From: Rikenella microfusus | Lineage (GTDB): Bacteria > Bacteroidota > Bacteroidia > Bacteroidales > VadinHA17 | Length of the DNA stretch: 64,000 bases | Direction: 5' to 3' | NCBI GenBank assembly: GCA_020722575.1 | Contig: DYKN01000013.1 | Span: forward strand, 1 to 64,000 | Translations under genes and position numbers: made by a program | Notes under the pieces: generated by a model | Seen by the model: only the letters and a program-made list of their open reading frames with translations | The model's database searches: none | Told to the model about the DNA's origin: nothing | Shown: positions 40,432 to 49,878 of the stretch, in pieces | Layout of the letters: every line of letters begins with the position of its first letter | Position numbering within the stretch: position 1 is the stretch's first letter

Positions 40432-42306
40432 AACCGCTCTCAACATCTCACCCTCTTCCACTGTGACTCTGTTATCTGACATCACACAATAGACACACGC
40501 TTCAAGCACTTTTTTTCGAATGAAAGGGACTGATTGAGATAAATGGGTAAGACAAGAATCTAATATGCTTACATCATCGGAATCTATACTTTTCGATAAG
40601 GAAGTCTTCATAGAAGTAACACGTAGCATTCCATCTTGGAATGCTTTTTCCATCTTATCAGTATCTTTTGTACCTGATCGTGATAAATAAGAAATTAACG
40701 TTTCTACGTATGGTAAAACACTATGAATTGAATGATATTTTTCTATCGACTGTTTTTGTTTTCTGAATACCGGATCTAATCTTCTGAGAACCATCCTGTT
40801 CATGGCATATTCGAAAAGATCAACATGATTATCAGCATGTATCAACGAATCGATCACTTTCCTGAATTGTTCGTATTTTGTATTGGTCATCTCTTTTAAA
40901 GACCTGATGCCTATTTCTGCTAGTGGTAATTTGGCAGATCCTGGCAAAAGGTCAATCAACGCATGGCATTCATTTACAGAATCTGTTCTTTCGTTGTAAT
41001 TTTTTACAATCTCCAACTGTTTTTGTCTGATCGTCTGGTTTTTCCCCAATAAAAGAGCATAAACAACCAAATGTGCCTTATCCTTGTCCTTGGTAAACTC
41101 AATCAGTTTTTTAGGGATATTGGATATTGTTTTTTCAACATAATCGACGTGTTTTTGTGAAGGCTTCCCTACGCCAAGTATTATGTTTTCTTGACGCAGA
41201 TGAATAGGAGCGTCCGATTCATTACCAATAAAGGATGAATTCTGTACAGTGTTCAGAGAGTTCTGCCTATATGTTTTCACATTCAAATCTTGAAATGAGG
41301 GATCTAACCGTTTGATACGCTCTTTTAATGGTGGATGTGTTGCCATCAAGTCAAAAAAAACATGACTCAATCCGTTTGAAAAGAAAAAATGACTAGCTTG
41401 TTCTGCTGCTGGTGTAATCAATCTTGATCCTATTGAAAACCCACCTATTTTTTTCAAAGCTCCAGAAATTCCTGAGGGATCCCTTGTAAACTGAACAGCT
41501 GATGCATCAGCCAAAAACTCTCTCTGTCTTGAGACAGCGCTCTTTATCAGCTTCCCAAAAAAAACACCTATATATCCAATAGCCATGACTGCAATACCAA
41601 ATATGGCAATGACTGCTGCCCCCCCTCCTTTCTTATCAGATGATGACCTCGAAAACATGAGACTACGAAACATCATATATCCTATCATGGCGATTATTAA
41701 AATACCATGTAAGACTCCTGTTAATCGGATGTTTAACCTCATATCTCCATTAAGAATATGACTGAATTCATGTGCAATGACACCTTGAAGCTCATTACGG
41801 CTTAGTTGCTCTATACAGCCTTTTGTAACACCTATAACAGCATCATTCGGTTTGAATCCGGCAGCAAAAGCGTTTATACCGCTTTCGTTTTCAAGAAGAT
41901 AGACAGGTGGAATGGGAGTGCCAGAGGCAATGGACATTTCTTCTACAACATTCAATATTTTCCTTTCATTCAAGTCTTTTGTAGATAGGCTTATCAATCT
42001 TCCCCCGAGCATCTCTGCTACAGCCTTGCCTCCCGTTGCCAGCTGTGCTGACTTATAAAGGCTTCCTAACAAGACAATCAATAAGGTTGTTATGGAAACC
42101 ATTAAAAAAAGTGAAGGATCCCAGAACATTGTAAAATCCATCTGTTCTGAAGGTAAAGAAGAGGAATTTTTTGACTGCGCATACACTATAAGAAAAGTAA
42201 CAACAAGATATATGGCGAGAATGATAAAAACAACAGCCAGTATAAAATAAAAAACAAGAAGGCCTGTCTGTTTGCGGGCTTGTTCCTGATGTAAAAAAAA
42301 ATCCAT
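40384..42306 (-). CDS. M48 family metalloprotease with long C-terminal extension
   Basis: 640 aa. N-terminal half: membrane spans near 18-45 and 65-82, the zinc site HEFSH (H179, H183) in IAHEFSHILNGDM, and further spans near 200-255, as in HtpX-type proteases. The C-terminal ~280 residues are a helical extension I do not recognise; the last part is TerB-like (ACVYCVMSDNRVTVEEGEML). It is 2 bases after LemA, a pairing seen widely. It may degrade membrane proteins. The 3' end overlaps the converging broken TrmJ gene. Confidence 0.85.
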   Translation of the reverse strand: MDFFLHQEQARKQTGLLVFYFILAVVFIILAIYLVVTFLIVYAQSKNSSSLPSEQMDFTMFWDPSLFLMVSITTLLIVLLGSLYKSAQLATGGKAVAEMLGGRLISLSTKDLNERKILNVVEEMSIASGTPIPPVYLLENESGINAFAAGFKPNDAVIGVTKGCIEQLSRNELQGVIAHEFSHILNGDMRLNIRLTGVLHGILIIAMIGYMMFRSLMFSRSSSDKKGGGAAVIAIFGIAVMAIGYIGVFFGKLIKSAVSRQREFLADASAVQFTRDPSGISGALKKIGGFSIGSRLITPAAEQASHFFFSNGLSHVFFDLMATHPPLKERIKRLDPSFQDLNVKTYRQNSLNTVQNSSFIGNESDAPIHLRQENIILGVGKPSQKHVDYVEKTISNIPKKLIEFTKDKDKAHLVVYALLLGKNQTIRQKQLEIVKNYNERTDSVNECHALIDLLPGSAKLPLAEIGIRSLKEMTNTKYEQFRKVIDSLIHADNHVDLFEYAMNRMVLRRLDPVFRKQKQSIEKYHSIHSVLPYVETLISYLSRSGTKDTDKMEKAFQDGMLRVTSMKTSLSKSIDSDDVSILDSCLTHLSQSVPFIRKKVLEACVYCVMSDNRVTVEEGEMLRAVSDALDCPMPPFFNPT

Positions 42307-42307
42307 C

Positions 42308-42892
42308 CTAGAACTTGACCTTGACCGCTTCCCTTTCCGCTTGGACAGTCACTTCGAAGAGTACAGCTGCTTTGAAACCAAACATTCCTGAAAATATGTT
42401 ATTGGGGAAAACCTCACAGGCATTATTATATGCCATCACAGAATCATTATAAGCTTGTCTTGAAAAGGAGATTTTATTCTCTGTTGAAGTCAACTCTTCC
42501 ATCAACTGCTGTATGGTCTGGTTGGCTTTTAGATCAGGATATTGTTCCGCTAAAGCGAAAAATTTCCCGACTGCGCCAGTAAGCATAGCTTCTGCTCCCA
42601 CCATCCCTTTCATGGCATTTTCATCCATGGGATTTTCTGCAGCCTTCTGATTTGCAGAAACCGCTGAATTCCTTGCTGAAATCACGGCTTCCAAAGTCTG
42701 GCGTTCATGTGAAAGATATGCTTTTGCTGATTCAACCAGATTCGGAATCAGGTCATAACGTCTTTTAAGTTGGACATCAATCTGAGCAAATGAATTCTTA
42801 AACCTGTTTCGTAATGTGACAAGTCTGTTATAGATACCTATTAAGGTAAATATTAAAATCAGAACAATAACACCTAAAATAATCAGTGTCAT
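42308..42892 (-). CDS. LemA family protein
   Basis: 194 aa: one N-terminal membrane span (about 3-22) and a long helical domain with the LemA signature (RFKNSFAQIDVQLKRRYDLIPNLVE). GGGAGG precedes the ATG at 42892 by 7 bases; a slightly longer frame to 42907 adds only five residues over the ribosome site. LemA genes often pair with M48 proteases, as here. Exact role unknown. Confidence 0.92.
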   Translation of the reverse strand: MTLIILGVIVLILIFTLIGIYNRLVTLRNRFKNSFAQIDVQLKRRYDLIPNLVESAKAYLSHERQTLEAVISARNSAVSANQKAAENPMDENAMKGMVGAEAMLTGAVGKFFALAEQYPDLKANQTIQQLMEELTSTENKISFSRQAYNDSVMAYNNACEVFPNNIFSGMFGFKAAVLFEVTVQAEREAVKVKF

Positions 42893-42932
42893 ATGACTAC
42901 CTCCCAAACACCTGAAAAGTCTCTTTTTATCC

Positions 42933-43841
42933 TTATTTGACTTGCATCCTGGAAATAGCAGTCAAGGCCGCATCACGAATATCGGCTTTCATATTTTGAT
43001 TGGTCAGTTCTGTCAGATAGGGCATATATTTTACATTGTATGTCTGCCCTACTAATTCAATCAACGCAACAGGAATGTCTGTCCCTGAAAACAAGGATAT
43101 GATATAATTATCCATCTCACTGTTTTTATATTTTGGGAGTGAAAAAGCGGTTCTTACACATTCAAACTTGATCTCACTATCTTGTGTTGCAGTAAAAAGG
43201 GATTCAACTTCTGCTTGAAGCTTCTTGATCTTGTTTTTTTCTATCTCATCAAGGGCGGTCATAATCCTAACCTTGTTATCACTGTTGAGATATTCCTTAA
43301 GCACATTGACTTTTCCATTAAGGATGAACTGGCATGTCCTGTAATTACGGATGATCCTATCTGAAACGGTTGGATCTAACTCACCTTCAATCAACATCGC
43401 AATCGTATCATAATACTTTACAAACTGGAGCAATGGTGTCTTCATAGCTCCAAGAGGGACACTTTTATCCTCATACAATGCTCTACCTAATCCAACATTG
43501 ATCATTTCACCAAGAAAACCAAGTTTTAGAAGTTGCAGATCAATATCGTTTCCAGAAAATTCATCATTTATCTTATTATCATATTTTGTATAGATTGAAC
43601 GCAACGAAACTGCAAAAGGAGTATCATCCTCACGCTTTATTTCCATATCAAATCTTTCTCGTGATGACTGCATTCCTTTGCGGAAATCTTCAATAGAGGT
43701 TGATTCAAGAACCGGATAAACTGGTTCTAAAAAATGAGAAATTTTGATAGCAAATGTCTGTGAAATGAAAAACCACATTGAAAAATAGGTCAAAGAAAGA
43801 AAAACTATCACACTACCAAAAATGATAATAGGCTTTTTCAT
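42933..43841 (-). CDS. Membrane-anchored HEAT-like repeat protein
   Basis: 302 aa: an N-terminal membrane anchor (about 4-24), then a helical body that ends in HEAT-type repeats (DNYIISLFSGTDIPVALIELVG, MPYLTELTNQ). I cannot name a family. The ATG at 43841 has AAGGAG 5 bases upstream. It is the first gene of the HEAT-LemA-M48 operon with a promoter at 43878-43906. Confidence 0.65.
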   Translation of the reverse strand: MKKPIIIFGSVIVFLSLTYFSMWFFISQTFAIKISHFLEPVYPVLESTSIEDFRKGMQSSRERFDMEIKREDDTPFAVSLRSIYTKYDNKINDEFSGNDIDLQLLKLGFLGEMINVGLGRALYEDKSVPLGAMKTPLLQFVKYYDTIAMLIEGELDPTVSDRIIRNYRTCQFILNGKVNVLKEYLNSDNKVRIMTALDEIEKNKIKKLQAEVESLFTATQDSEIKFECVRTAFSLPKYKNSEMDNYIISLFSGTDIPVALIELVGQTYNVKYMPYLTELTNQNMKADIRDAALTAISRMQVK

Positions 43842-43877
43842 AATGACTCCTTCCATATTGAATAATGCTGACCTGTC

Positions 43878-43906
43878 AATTTATTGGGTTAATGCTAAAA
43901 AGTCAA
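43878..43906 (-). promoter_or_regulatory. Promoter for the HEAT-LemA-M48 operon
   Basis: TTGACT (43906-43901), a 17-base spacer and TAAATT (43883-43878) on the minus strand, 36 bases before the ATG. Confidence 0.4.
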
Positions 43907-43937
43907 AAAAAACCGATTTGATCCCATATCCAAGAAA

Positions 43938-44159
43938 CTACTTCGTGGTCATGGTAAAAACGCCATCCCAATCAGCAGGAGGAGGAGTCGCAATAAGCTG
44001 GTCACACCGTTCAATATACAGTTTTGAAGGCCCATCATCAGGTATCGATTCCAATGCTTTTTGGAAATACGTCTTAGCCTCTTGAAACTGTTTTGCCTTA
44101 TAAAGCTCTAATCCTTTGTTGTAACTCTCAAGGACAGCAGTCATTTTGGGATTTGGCAT
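43938..44159 (-). CDS. Small TPR-type protein resembling an adenylate-cyclase tail
   Basis: 73 aa: MTAVLESYNKGLELYKAKQF then a second TPR helix pair ending in PPADWDGVFTMTTK. This tail is very like the C-terminal segment of CHASE2-type adenylate/guanylate cyclases (PPxDWDGVFxMxxK), but no cyclase domain is encoded here. The ATG at 44159 has AGGAGG 6 bases upstream. It overlaps nothing and follows the HNH gene at 14 bases. Confidence 0.7.
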   Translation of the reverse strand: MPNPKMTAVLESYNKGLELYKAKQFQEAKTYFQKALESIPDDGPSKLYIERCDQLIATPPPADWDGVFTMTTK

Positions 44160-44172
44160 GAAACCCTCCTGT

Positions 44173-44682
44173 TCAATAAAAAATATATTTTTTCCATTTC
44201 TCCATATCCCGTCCAATATAACGGACAATATGAAGATAAATGATCTTATGGGGCATCTCCGGTTTCTTAATAAGCTTCATACCGGCCTCTTTGGGAAGCT
44301 TATCTCCTTTCCGATTATTGCACCGTCTACAGCAGGTAACCACATTTTCCCAAACTGTGGGCCCTCCTGATGCTTTGGGTATGATATGATCCATTGTCAA
44401 ATCCGATGTTGCGAACTCCTTGCCACAATATTGACATATATGCTTATCTCTTAAAAGGACATTCCTTCTTGTCAGATGGATCGTCTTTTTAGGGATATAG
44501 ATATATTTTAACAGCCTGATGACTGTTGGAATTTGGAACTGGTTATTGACGCTATGTATAAGTACATTTGTAGATTCCTCTACAACTGCAACTCCTTTTA
44601 ATACCAATACGACAGCACGACGCAAGGAACAAATGTGCACAGCTTCGTAAGTGTTATTTAGAACCAGAACACTTTTGTCCAT
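44173..44682 (-). CDS. HNH endonuclease domain protein
   Basis: 169 aa. The HNH core has C83-C86 (ICQYCG), D98-H99 (MDHIIPKASGG) and C118/C121 (CCRRCNNRKGDK). The N-terminus VLVLNNTYEAVHICSLRRAV is typical of the chromosomal, McrA-like HNH family with no transposon link. Substrate unknown. There is no ribosome site before the ATG, and its promoter predicts transcription starting at the A of the ATG. Confidence 0.85.
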   Translation of the reverse strand: MDKSVLVLNNTYEAVHICSLRRAVVLVLKGVAVVEESTNVLIHSVNNQFQIPTVIRLLKYIYIPKKTIHLTRRNVLLRDKHICQYCGKEFATSDLTMDHIIPKASGGPTVWENVVTCCRRCNNRKGDKLPKEAGMKLIKKPEMPHKIIYLHIVRYIGRDMEKWKKYIFY

Positions 44683-44688
44683 TTGATA

Positions 44689-44717
44689 AAGATACTAAAA
44701 GGCAAGTGGATAATCAA
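44689..44717 (-). promoter_or_regulatory. Promoter for the HNH gene (predicts leaderless mRNA)
   Basis: TTGATT (44717-44712), a 17-base spacer and TATCTT (44694-44689) on the minus strand. The ATG follows after 6 bases, so transcription should begin at or next to the start codon. Confidence 0.45.
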
Positions 44718-44799
44718 GTTTTGGCGTTTTCCCCCATGTTAAAATGAAGGGAAATGACGGTTCTCGTCCATCTAAAGAACAGGTGATTTATCCAACAGT

Positions 44800-45672
44800 T
44801 TAGGATTGAACCACTTTCATCTGGTTAAAAAACCTGACAAGGTCATTAATGGGATCTCTGTCTGTCAGTAACTCACATGATTTAATGTTTTTTCTGAGAA
44901 GGGCATCCTTGTGCCTGTTAAAAAAGGAGGAAAGCGATTTTTCTTCATTCTTAACATCCCGAAAAGGATGAAGGGAAACATCATAATCTTCCTCCAAATC
45001 AGCCAAACTTGCTGCAGAAAGATTTGACAATGTTTTTTCAGCAGGATCCGCTACAAAAAAAACAAAAACATCATGCCTTTTACTTAATAGATATAAAGCA
45101 TGCTCATAATTATCAACAATCATGTCTGAAAGTATGAATATTATGGAACGTTTCCTTTGGACTTTCTGGATGAATTCTATGGCATTTGTAAGTTTCGATT
45201 TACCAGATATAGGAGGATAAACAAGGATATCCCTGATAACCTGAAATATATGATCCCTCTTTTTCTGAGGTCTGTAATATTTTTCAACTTTTTCAGAAAA
45301 TAATGTTAGCCCCACCTTATCACCATTTTTCAAAGCTGCCAATGAAATGAGGGCAGCCGTCTCAACAGCCAACTCCGATTTCAGCCGTCCTTTGGTACCA
45401 AATTTCAATGAATGGCTTACATCTAAAAGGATATTTATTGTAAGCTCCCGTTCTTCCATGAATTTTTTTGTATACAGATGGTTCGACCGGGCAGTAACAT
45501 TCCAATCAATATTTTTTATATCATCCCCGTATTGATACTCCCGTACTTCATCAAATTCCATGCCTTGCCCACGGAATATGCTCTTATAACGTCCTGAAAA
45601 GATATTTTGAGCGGCTTTCCTGCTTCGTATCTCTATGAGCCTAACTTTTTTATCAAGAGCGCTTAAGTCCAA
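44800..45672 (-). CDS. DUF58 domain protein
   Basis: 290 aa, full-length DUF58 (vWA-like) protein. The family signatures are YRSIFRGQGMEFDEVREYQYG near the N-terminus and a MIDAS-like DVSHSLKFGT. It accompanies a MoxR ATPase in a widely conserved chaperone-like pair. Start is TTG at 45672 with GAGAGG 8 bases upstream; no nearby ATG is better. It ends 117 bases before the HNH gene. Confidence 0.9.
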   Translation of the reverse strand: MDLSALDKKVRLIEIRSRKAAQNIFSGRYKSIFRGQGMEFDEVREYQYGDDIKNIDWNVTARSNHLYTKKFMEERELTINILLDVSHSLKFGTKGRLKSELAVETAALISLAALKNGDKVGLTLFSEKVEKYYRPQKKRDHIFQVIRDILVYPPISGKSKLTNAIEFIQKVQRKRSIIFILSDMIVDNYEHALYLLSKRHDVFVFFVADPAEKTLSNLSAASLADLEEDYDVSLHPFRDVKNEEKSLSSFFNRHKDALLRKNIKSCELLTDRDPINDLVRFFNQMKVVQS

Positions 45673-45682
45673 AAGACACCTC

Positions 45683-46672
45683 TCAGGGGACTTCTAATGT
45701 ATCAAAAATTTTCTTAATGATATCATCTGTTGTCATCCCCTCAGCATCAGCCTCGTATGTCAGGATAAGTCGATGCCGAAGAACATCTGCACCAATGGAT
45801 CTTATATCTTCGGGGACAACATATCCTCTATGTTTGATGAAGGCATGGGCTTTCGAGGCAGTCGTCAATGACAGAGAAGCGCGTGGAGAACAACCAAAAG
45901 CAATATATGGCTTAAGTTCAGCAAGTCCGAAGGATTCAGGGTTTCGTGTAGCCATAACAATATCAAGTATGTACTCAATCACCTTGTCATCGATATATAA
46001 TTCATTGATAGTATCACGAGCTGATAACAATACTTTGGGAGTGATTACTGATGCTGTTTTTTTTACATTTCCCGTGGTATACATCCCAATGATTTTTTTC
46101 TCTTCATCTCTTTCAGGGTAAGTGACTTTTATCTTCATCATGAACCTATCGAGTTGCGCTTCTGGCAAAGGATAAGTCCCCTCATGCTCAATAGGATTTT
46201 GGGTAGCTAACACAAGGAAGGGCTCATCCAATTTGAAAGTCTGATCACCTAAAGTGACCTGTTTTTCCTGCATACATTCTAAAAGTGCACTTTGGACTTT
46301 CGCAGGTGCGCGGTTAATTTCATCTGCAAGAATGATATTTGAGAAAATAGGGCCTCTCCTGGTCACAAATTCACTCGTTTTCGGATTATATATCAATGTC
46401 CCTAAAACATCTGCTGGAAGAAGATCCGGAGTAAACTGAATCCGTTTAAAATCAGTTTTAACGCAGGAGGCAAAAGTACGTACAGTTAATGTTTTAGCCA
46501 ACCCAGGAAGCCCTTCAACAAGGATATGCCCACCTGTCAGAATTCCTACCAACATTTTTTCAATAAATATCTTCTGCCCAACAACGGTTTGACCGATTTC
46601 CTCTAATAGTTCTTCAATAAACGCACTCTCTTTTTTTATTCGTTCATTCATAGCTTTGATGGATGGATCCAT
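45683..46672 (-). CDS. MoxR family AAA+ ATPase
   Basis: 329 aa. Walker A VEGLPGLAKTL, Walker B LADEINRAP, sensor 1 ATQNPIEHEGTYPLPEAQLDRF. MoxR proteins are thought to act with DUF58/vWA proteins in assembling or activating protein complexes. It stands 10 bases upstream of the DUF58 gene. AGGAG precedes the ATG. Confidence 0.92.
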   Translation of the reverse strand: MDPSIKAMNERIKKESAFIEELLEEIGQTVVGQKIFIEKMLVGILTGGHILVEGLPGLAKTLTVRTFASCVKTDFKRIQFTPDLLPADVLGTLIYNPKTSEFVTRRGPIFSNIILADEINRAPAKVQSALLECMQEKQVTLGDQTFKLDEPFLVLATQNPIEHEGTYPLPEAQLDRFMMKIKVTYPERDEEKKIIGMYTTGNVKKTASVITPKVLLSARDTINELYIDDKVIEYILDIVMATRNPESFGLAELKPYIAFGCSPRASLSLTTASKAHAFIKHRGYVVPEDIRSIGADVLRHRLILTYEADAEGMTTDDIIKKIFDTLEVP

Positions 46673-46755
46673 GTCTATCTCCTATTTACTGAAATTACTA
46701 AATATAAATATAGTATAGTGCAAAAAATGAAAAATTAATGAAAGAAAAAGAGGAA

Positions 46756-47760
46756 TTAACGAAGAAAAATAAGAAATACCACTGTTAATAACAAGGCGAT
46801 TCCACCTATAAGCCATAAATAGATGGCAGAAGATGACTTACCAGAAGAAGCTGATGAAGATGTGCTGAATTTTACAGAAGAACTTGATGATGAATTTCCA
46901 CCAGCCTGTTTTTTAACATTTCGAGAATCCAACAAGGGATCATATCGTTTCAATTTGACTTGTTCTTGTTCTGTGGCTTTGCCAAAAATTCCCGGACCTA
47001 TTTCAACTAACAAATTATACTCTTTCGGAGAACTCGATGAGGAACGCACTTCTTTGACAACTGCGGGAACAGGGATGACCTCTCCACTTTCGTTTCTAGC
47101 TCCCAGCAAATCAATGAAGTATTGCTCTTTTTGTGTCCTTCCTGCTATCTTTACCACAATTTGATCACCAGGCTTGACGTCATATATTGGAATTCCACTG
47201 ATTGGCCCAATGACAAGTCCTACATTTAAAACGACGCCCCCCTCATCAACTTGAAAGGTTACGCTCTCCTGTACAGATGCTGAAGATGGAGCTGGGTCAC
47301 TGGCCTTGACAGATTGGTCCCTTTCTGATTTTACAGCATCTATCGCATCTTTTGTAACTGTCTCTTTTTCTAACTGGAGTGATATGTTCTTTTCTGACAG
47401 GATTTTTTCAATCAAAGATTGTATGGTATGTTCAGTTTTTGAAAAATTTTTTGAATCAAAATCATCTATAAACAGTTCGACGATATCTGTTAAAAATGAC
47501 GATACAAAAAGCGCTTGAAAATCATTGGATAGACTTGTTGAAATCTCCCCATTAAATCTCATCTGCGCTATGATATCTTCAAACTTTTCCCAACTTTGAG
47601 CCGGATCATGATCATACATTGAACTGAAATGGGAAGCAATAATAGACATCTTGTCTATGTTCTTCGAAGTCCTATCTATAAAAACAATGAAAATACCAAA
47701 TGTATTTGTTGTCAGCGCTTTGAATCGCCCTTTTAAGATATGAATTTGATTCGCAGCCAT
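46756..47760 (-). CDS. Tail-anchored protein of unknown function
   Basis: 334 aa, not a family I recognise. About residues 1-130 are globular alpha/beta; then a linker; then a beta-rich domain (GVVLNVGLVIGPISGIPIYD, VEIGPGIFGKATEQEQVKLK); then a Ser-rich linker (about 292-310) and one C-terminal membrane span with only one or two residues after it. The topology suggests a protein anchored by its tail with most of it in the cytoplasm. It precedes MoxR-DUF58 at 83 bases and has its own promoter at 47800-47828. Confidence 0.6.
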   Translation of the reverse strand: MAANQIHILKGRFKALTTNTFGIFIVFIDRTSKNIDKMSIIASHFSSMYDHDPAQSWEKFEDIIAQMRFNGEISTSLSNDFQALFVSSFLTDIVELFIDDFDSKNFSKTEHTIQSLIEKILSEKNISLQLEKETVTKDAIDAVKSERDQSVKASDPAPSSASVQESVTFQVDEGGVVLNVGLVIGPISGIPIYDVKPGDQIVVKIAGRTQKEQYFIDLLGARNESGEVIPVPAVVKEVRSSSSSPKEYNLLVEIGPGIFGKATEQEQVKLKRYDPLLDSRNVKKQAGGNSSSSSSVKFSTSSSASSGKSSSAIYLWLIGGIALLLTVVFLIFLR

Positions 47761-47799
47761 ACTATTATCCTTTGCTTATTACCTTATTTTACAATATAT

Positions 47800-47828
47800 A
47801 CAATATATATGAAATATCGGAAAATCAA
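47800..47828 (-). promoter_or_regulatory. Promoter for the tail-anchored protein gene
   Basis: TTGATT (47828-47823), a 17-base spacer and TATTGT (47805-47800) on the minus strand, 39 bases before the ATG. AAAGGA lies 7 bases before the ATG. Confidence 0.4.
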
Positions 47829-47841
47829 GTTCAACAATTAA

Positions 47842-49878
47842 CTAATTTTCTGTTTTTTGTACATCAAGCTTCATTCTGCATTTATTAGCACTATTTATCA
47901 ACTTGGGGTTCTGAGGGTCTATTTTTAGCCCCCTTTCCCACTCTTTTAACGCATTTACATAGTCTCCATTCATATAAAAACTTACACCCTTCAGATAAAA
48001 CTGGTTAACCTGAATCTCCTTGTCACTCATTCGTCCTTGGTCAGTGAGTACTGATGTCTCTTCTTGATATTTTTTTCTAAGGTTTATCTTATTCAGATTC
48101 ATGATGGCTTTTAACCGATATGTATTACGTGGTGAATTGTCTTGTAAGACTTTTTCCCACTCCTTTTTAGCCAAGTCGATTTTGCCTTCAGAATAATAGA
48201 CAAGCCCCTTTTCATAGGCTTGACGAAGTGTTTCAAGGGGAATAACGATAGCTGGGGGATTCAGTCTCTCTTCTATCTTTTCTAGATAATCCTCAACATT
48301 CTTATACCCCTGTCGGATCGACATGACCAACGTAAATGATTTTTTTGAATTCGCATAATCCCGGTTATGATATTGGAGGATTCCAGTATCATAATGGCTT
48401 TGAAGAAATGATTCCACTTTTTCCGGTTCCAGCATCAGAGTATTCTTTACAAGCAAGTCTCTTGACAATTTGTTATTTGGAAACAATAATAATATCTTCT
48501 CTAGATAAGACATTGATGTTTGATAGTCCCCTTTATTGAAAAATGCGATTGAATCAAAGTAAAGTTTCATGACGATTTCATAATAGGGTGAATCATCATC
48601 AATCTCTTCCTGACTTCGTGAAAAGAGCACTTCTTTTGCCTTATCCAGGTATTCCTTCGCATATATGTTTTCTGGATCTAAATCAAGACACCTGCTCAAT
48701 TCAAATATGGCATTCTTATACTCACCTACCTGATAAAAAGTTATACCGCTGTTCAAGTATTCAAGAATCTTGTCCTGTTGTTCCTGTATTTTTTTGGCTC
48801 GTTCCTCGTTTATCCTGTCTTGTATGAGTGTAAGATACTTGTTAACGTCCTTATAATTGCTGTTCAATGAAATAACATTCATGAAATTTTCACGGCTTTT
48901 CTGGTAATTTCTAGCATTATAACTTATGACACCTTGAGAATAAAACCCTTCCAGTTGTGCTCGGAAGATCTCCTGCTGCTTTAAAGAATCATAATGTGCC
49001 AATATTCTTGCCTTATAATCAGAAGCGATATCGTCCTGCGGATTTAATACAAGGATCTCATTGAATGCATCCAATGATTCCCCATACTTCTGTTCATTGA
49101 ACAATCTGACAGCATTGGACATCATCAGTGTCATTTTTTGAAGCTGGAGCATTTCACTACGTAAGCGGTTTGCTTGTTGCAACAAATCACGAGCCTCCTG
49201 AAAATCCGGTGTTAATCCAAGCACATAATTCAACTCTTCAATTGCAAAATCCGGTTTCCTCTGTTCAAGAAAAGCCCGTCCCTGTTCAAGATGACGGTCA
49301 ATCTCCGCCAGCCTTTCCTGTTCATCGATCAACGCTTTGAGTTTATGGACCTTTTCCATAACTGTAATATTGTCAGGAGCTAATACAAGCACTGTCCTAT
49401 ATTTTTCAAGTGCTGCAAGATATTCCTTCTGCTGATAAAGACGATCACCTTCTTCTTCACGTTTTTGTACAAGGATTTCCTTGTTAATACGTTCAAGCTG
49501 TTTTTTCGATTTTTCTATATATTCCTTTGCTGTTGCATCATAAGGTGTTTCCTGCAAAACACTGTTAAAAATGACAATCGCTTCTGGATAATTTTTTTCT
49601 TTATAATAGTCCAGACCTTTCATAAGTAGTCTCTGTTTTGAAAGGATCCTGTCATAGGCTTTTCTATAATAGTTTTTCAGTTTTATATCTACATATCCAT
49701 AGTTATCAATAAGCTGATCCCATTCCTGTACTGCCTTGATATATTCCTTGTTATTAAAATATTCCAGACCTTTAATAAAAATAGCATTGATTTGGGATCT
49801 GTCAGGTTCATTCTGCATGGCTGATAGTACAAACGCGGTTAGTATCATAAATATGGTTAAAAGTGACTTATAGTTCAT
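47842..49878 (-). CDS. Large secreted TPR protein
   Basis: 678 aa: a signal peptide (about 3-20, ending near LSAMQ) and roughly a dozen tetratricopeptide repeats, e.g. KGLEYFNNKEYIKAVQEW, QQKEYLAALEKYRTVLVLAP and KGVSFYMNGDYVNALKEWERG. The last repeat type (GxxY...G.Y..A...W....... DP.N) is also found at the end of the adjacent barrel protein, so the two may act together. It overlaps that gene by 4 bases. Likely periplasmic. Confidence 0.82.
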   Translation of the reverse strand: MNYKSLLTIFMILTAFVLSAMQNEPDRSQINAIFIKGLEYFNNKEYIKAVQEWDQLIDNYGYVDIKLKNYYRKAYDRILSKQRLLMKGLDYYKEKNYPEAIVIFNSVLQETPYDATAKEYIEKSKKQLERINKEILVQKREEEGDRLYQQKEYLAALEKYRTVLVLAPDNITVMEKVHKLKALIDEQERLAEIDRHLEQGRAFLEQRKPDFAIEELNYVLGLTPDFQEARDLLQQANRLRSEMLQLQKMTLMMSNAVRLFNEQKYGESLDAFNEILVLNPQDDIASDYKARILAHYDSLKQQEIFRAQLEGFYSQGVISYNARNYQKSRENFMNVISLNSNYKDVNKYLTLIQDRINEERAKKIQEQQDKILEYLNSGITFYQVGEYKNAIFELSRCLDLDPENIYAKEYLDKAKEVLFSRSQEEIDDDSPYYEIVMKLYFDSIAFFNKGDYQTSMSYLEKILLLFPNNKLSRDLLVKNTLMLEPEKVESFLQSHYDTGILQYHNRDYANSKKSFTLVMSIRQGYKNVEDYLEKIEERLNPPAIVIPLETLRQAYEKGLVYYSEGKIDLAKKEWEKVLQDNSPRNTYRLKAIMNLNKINLRKKYQEETSVLTDQGRMSDKEIQVNQFYLKGVSFYMNGDYVNALKEWERGLKIDPQNPKLINSANKCRMKLDVQKTEN

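Noticed and set aside
44683..44799. A terminator after the DUF58 gene
   Set aside because: Only a 4-bp GACG/CGTC stem is found, without a T run.
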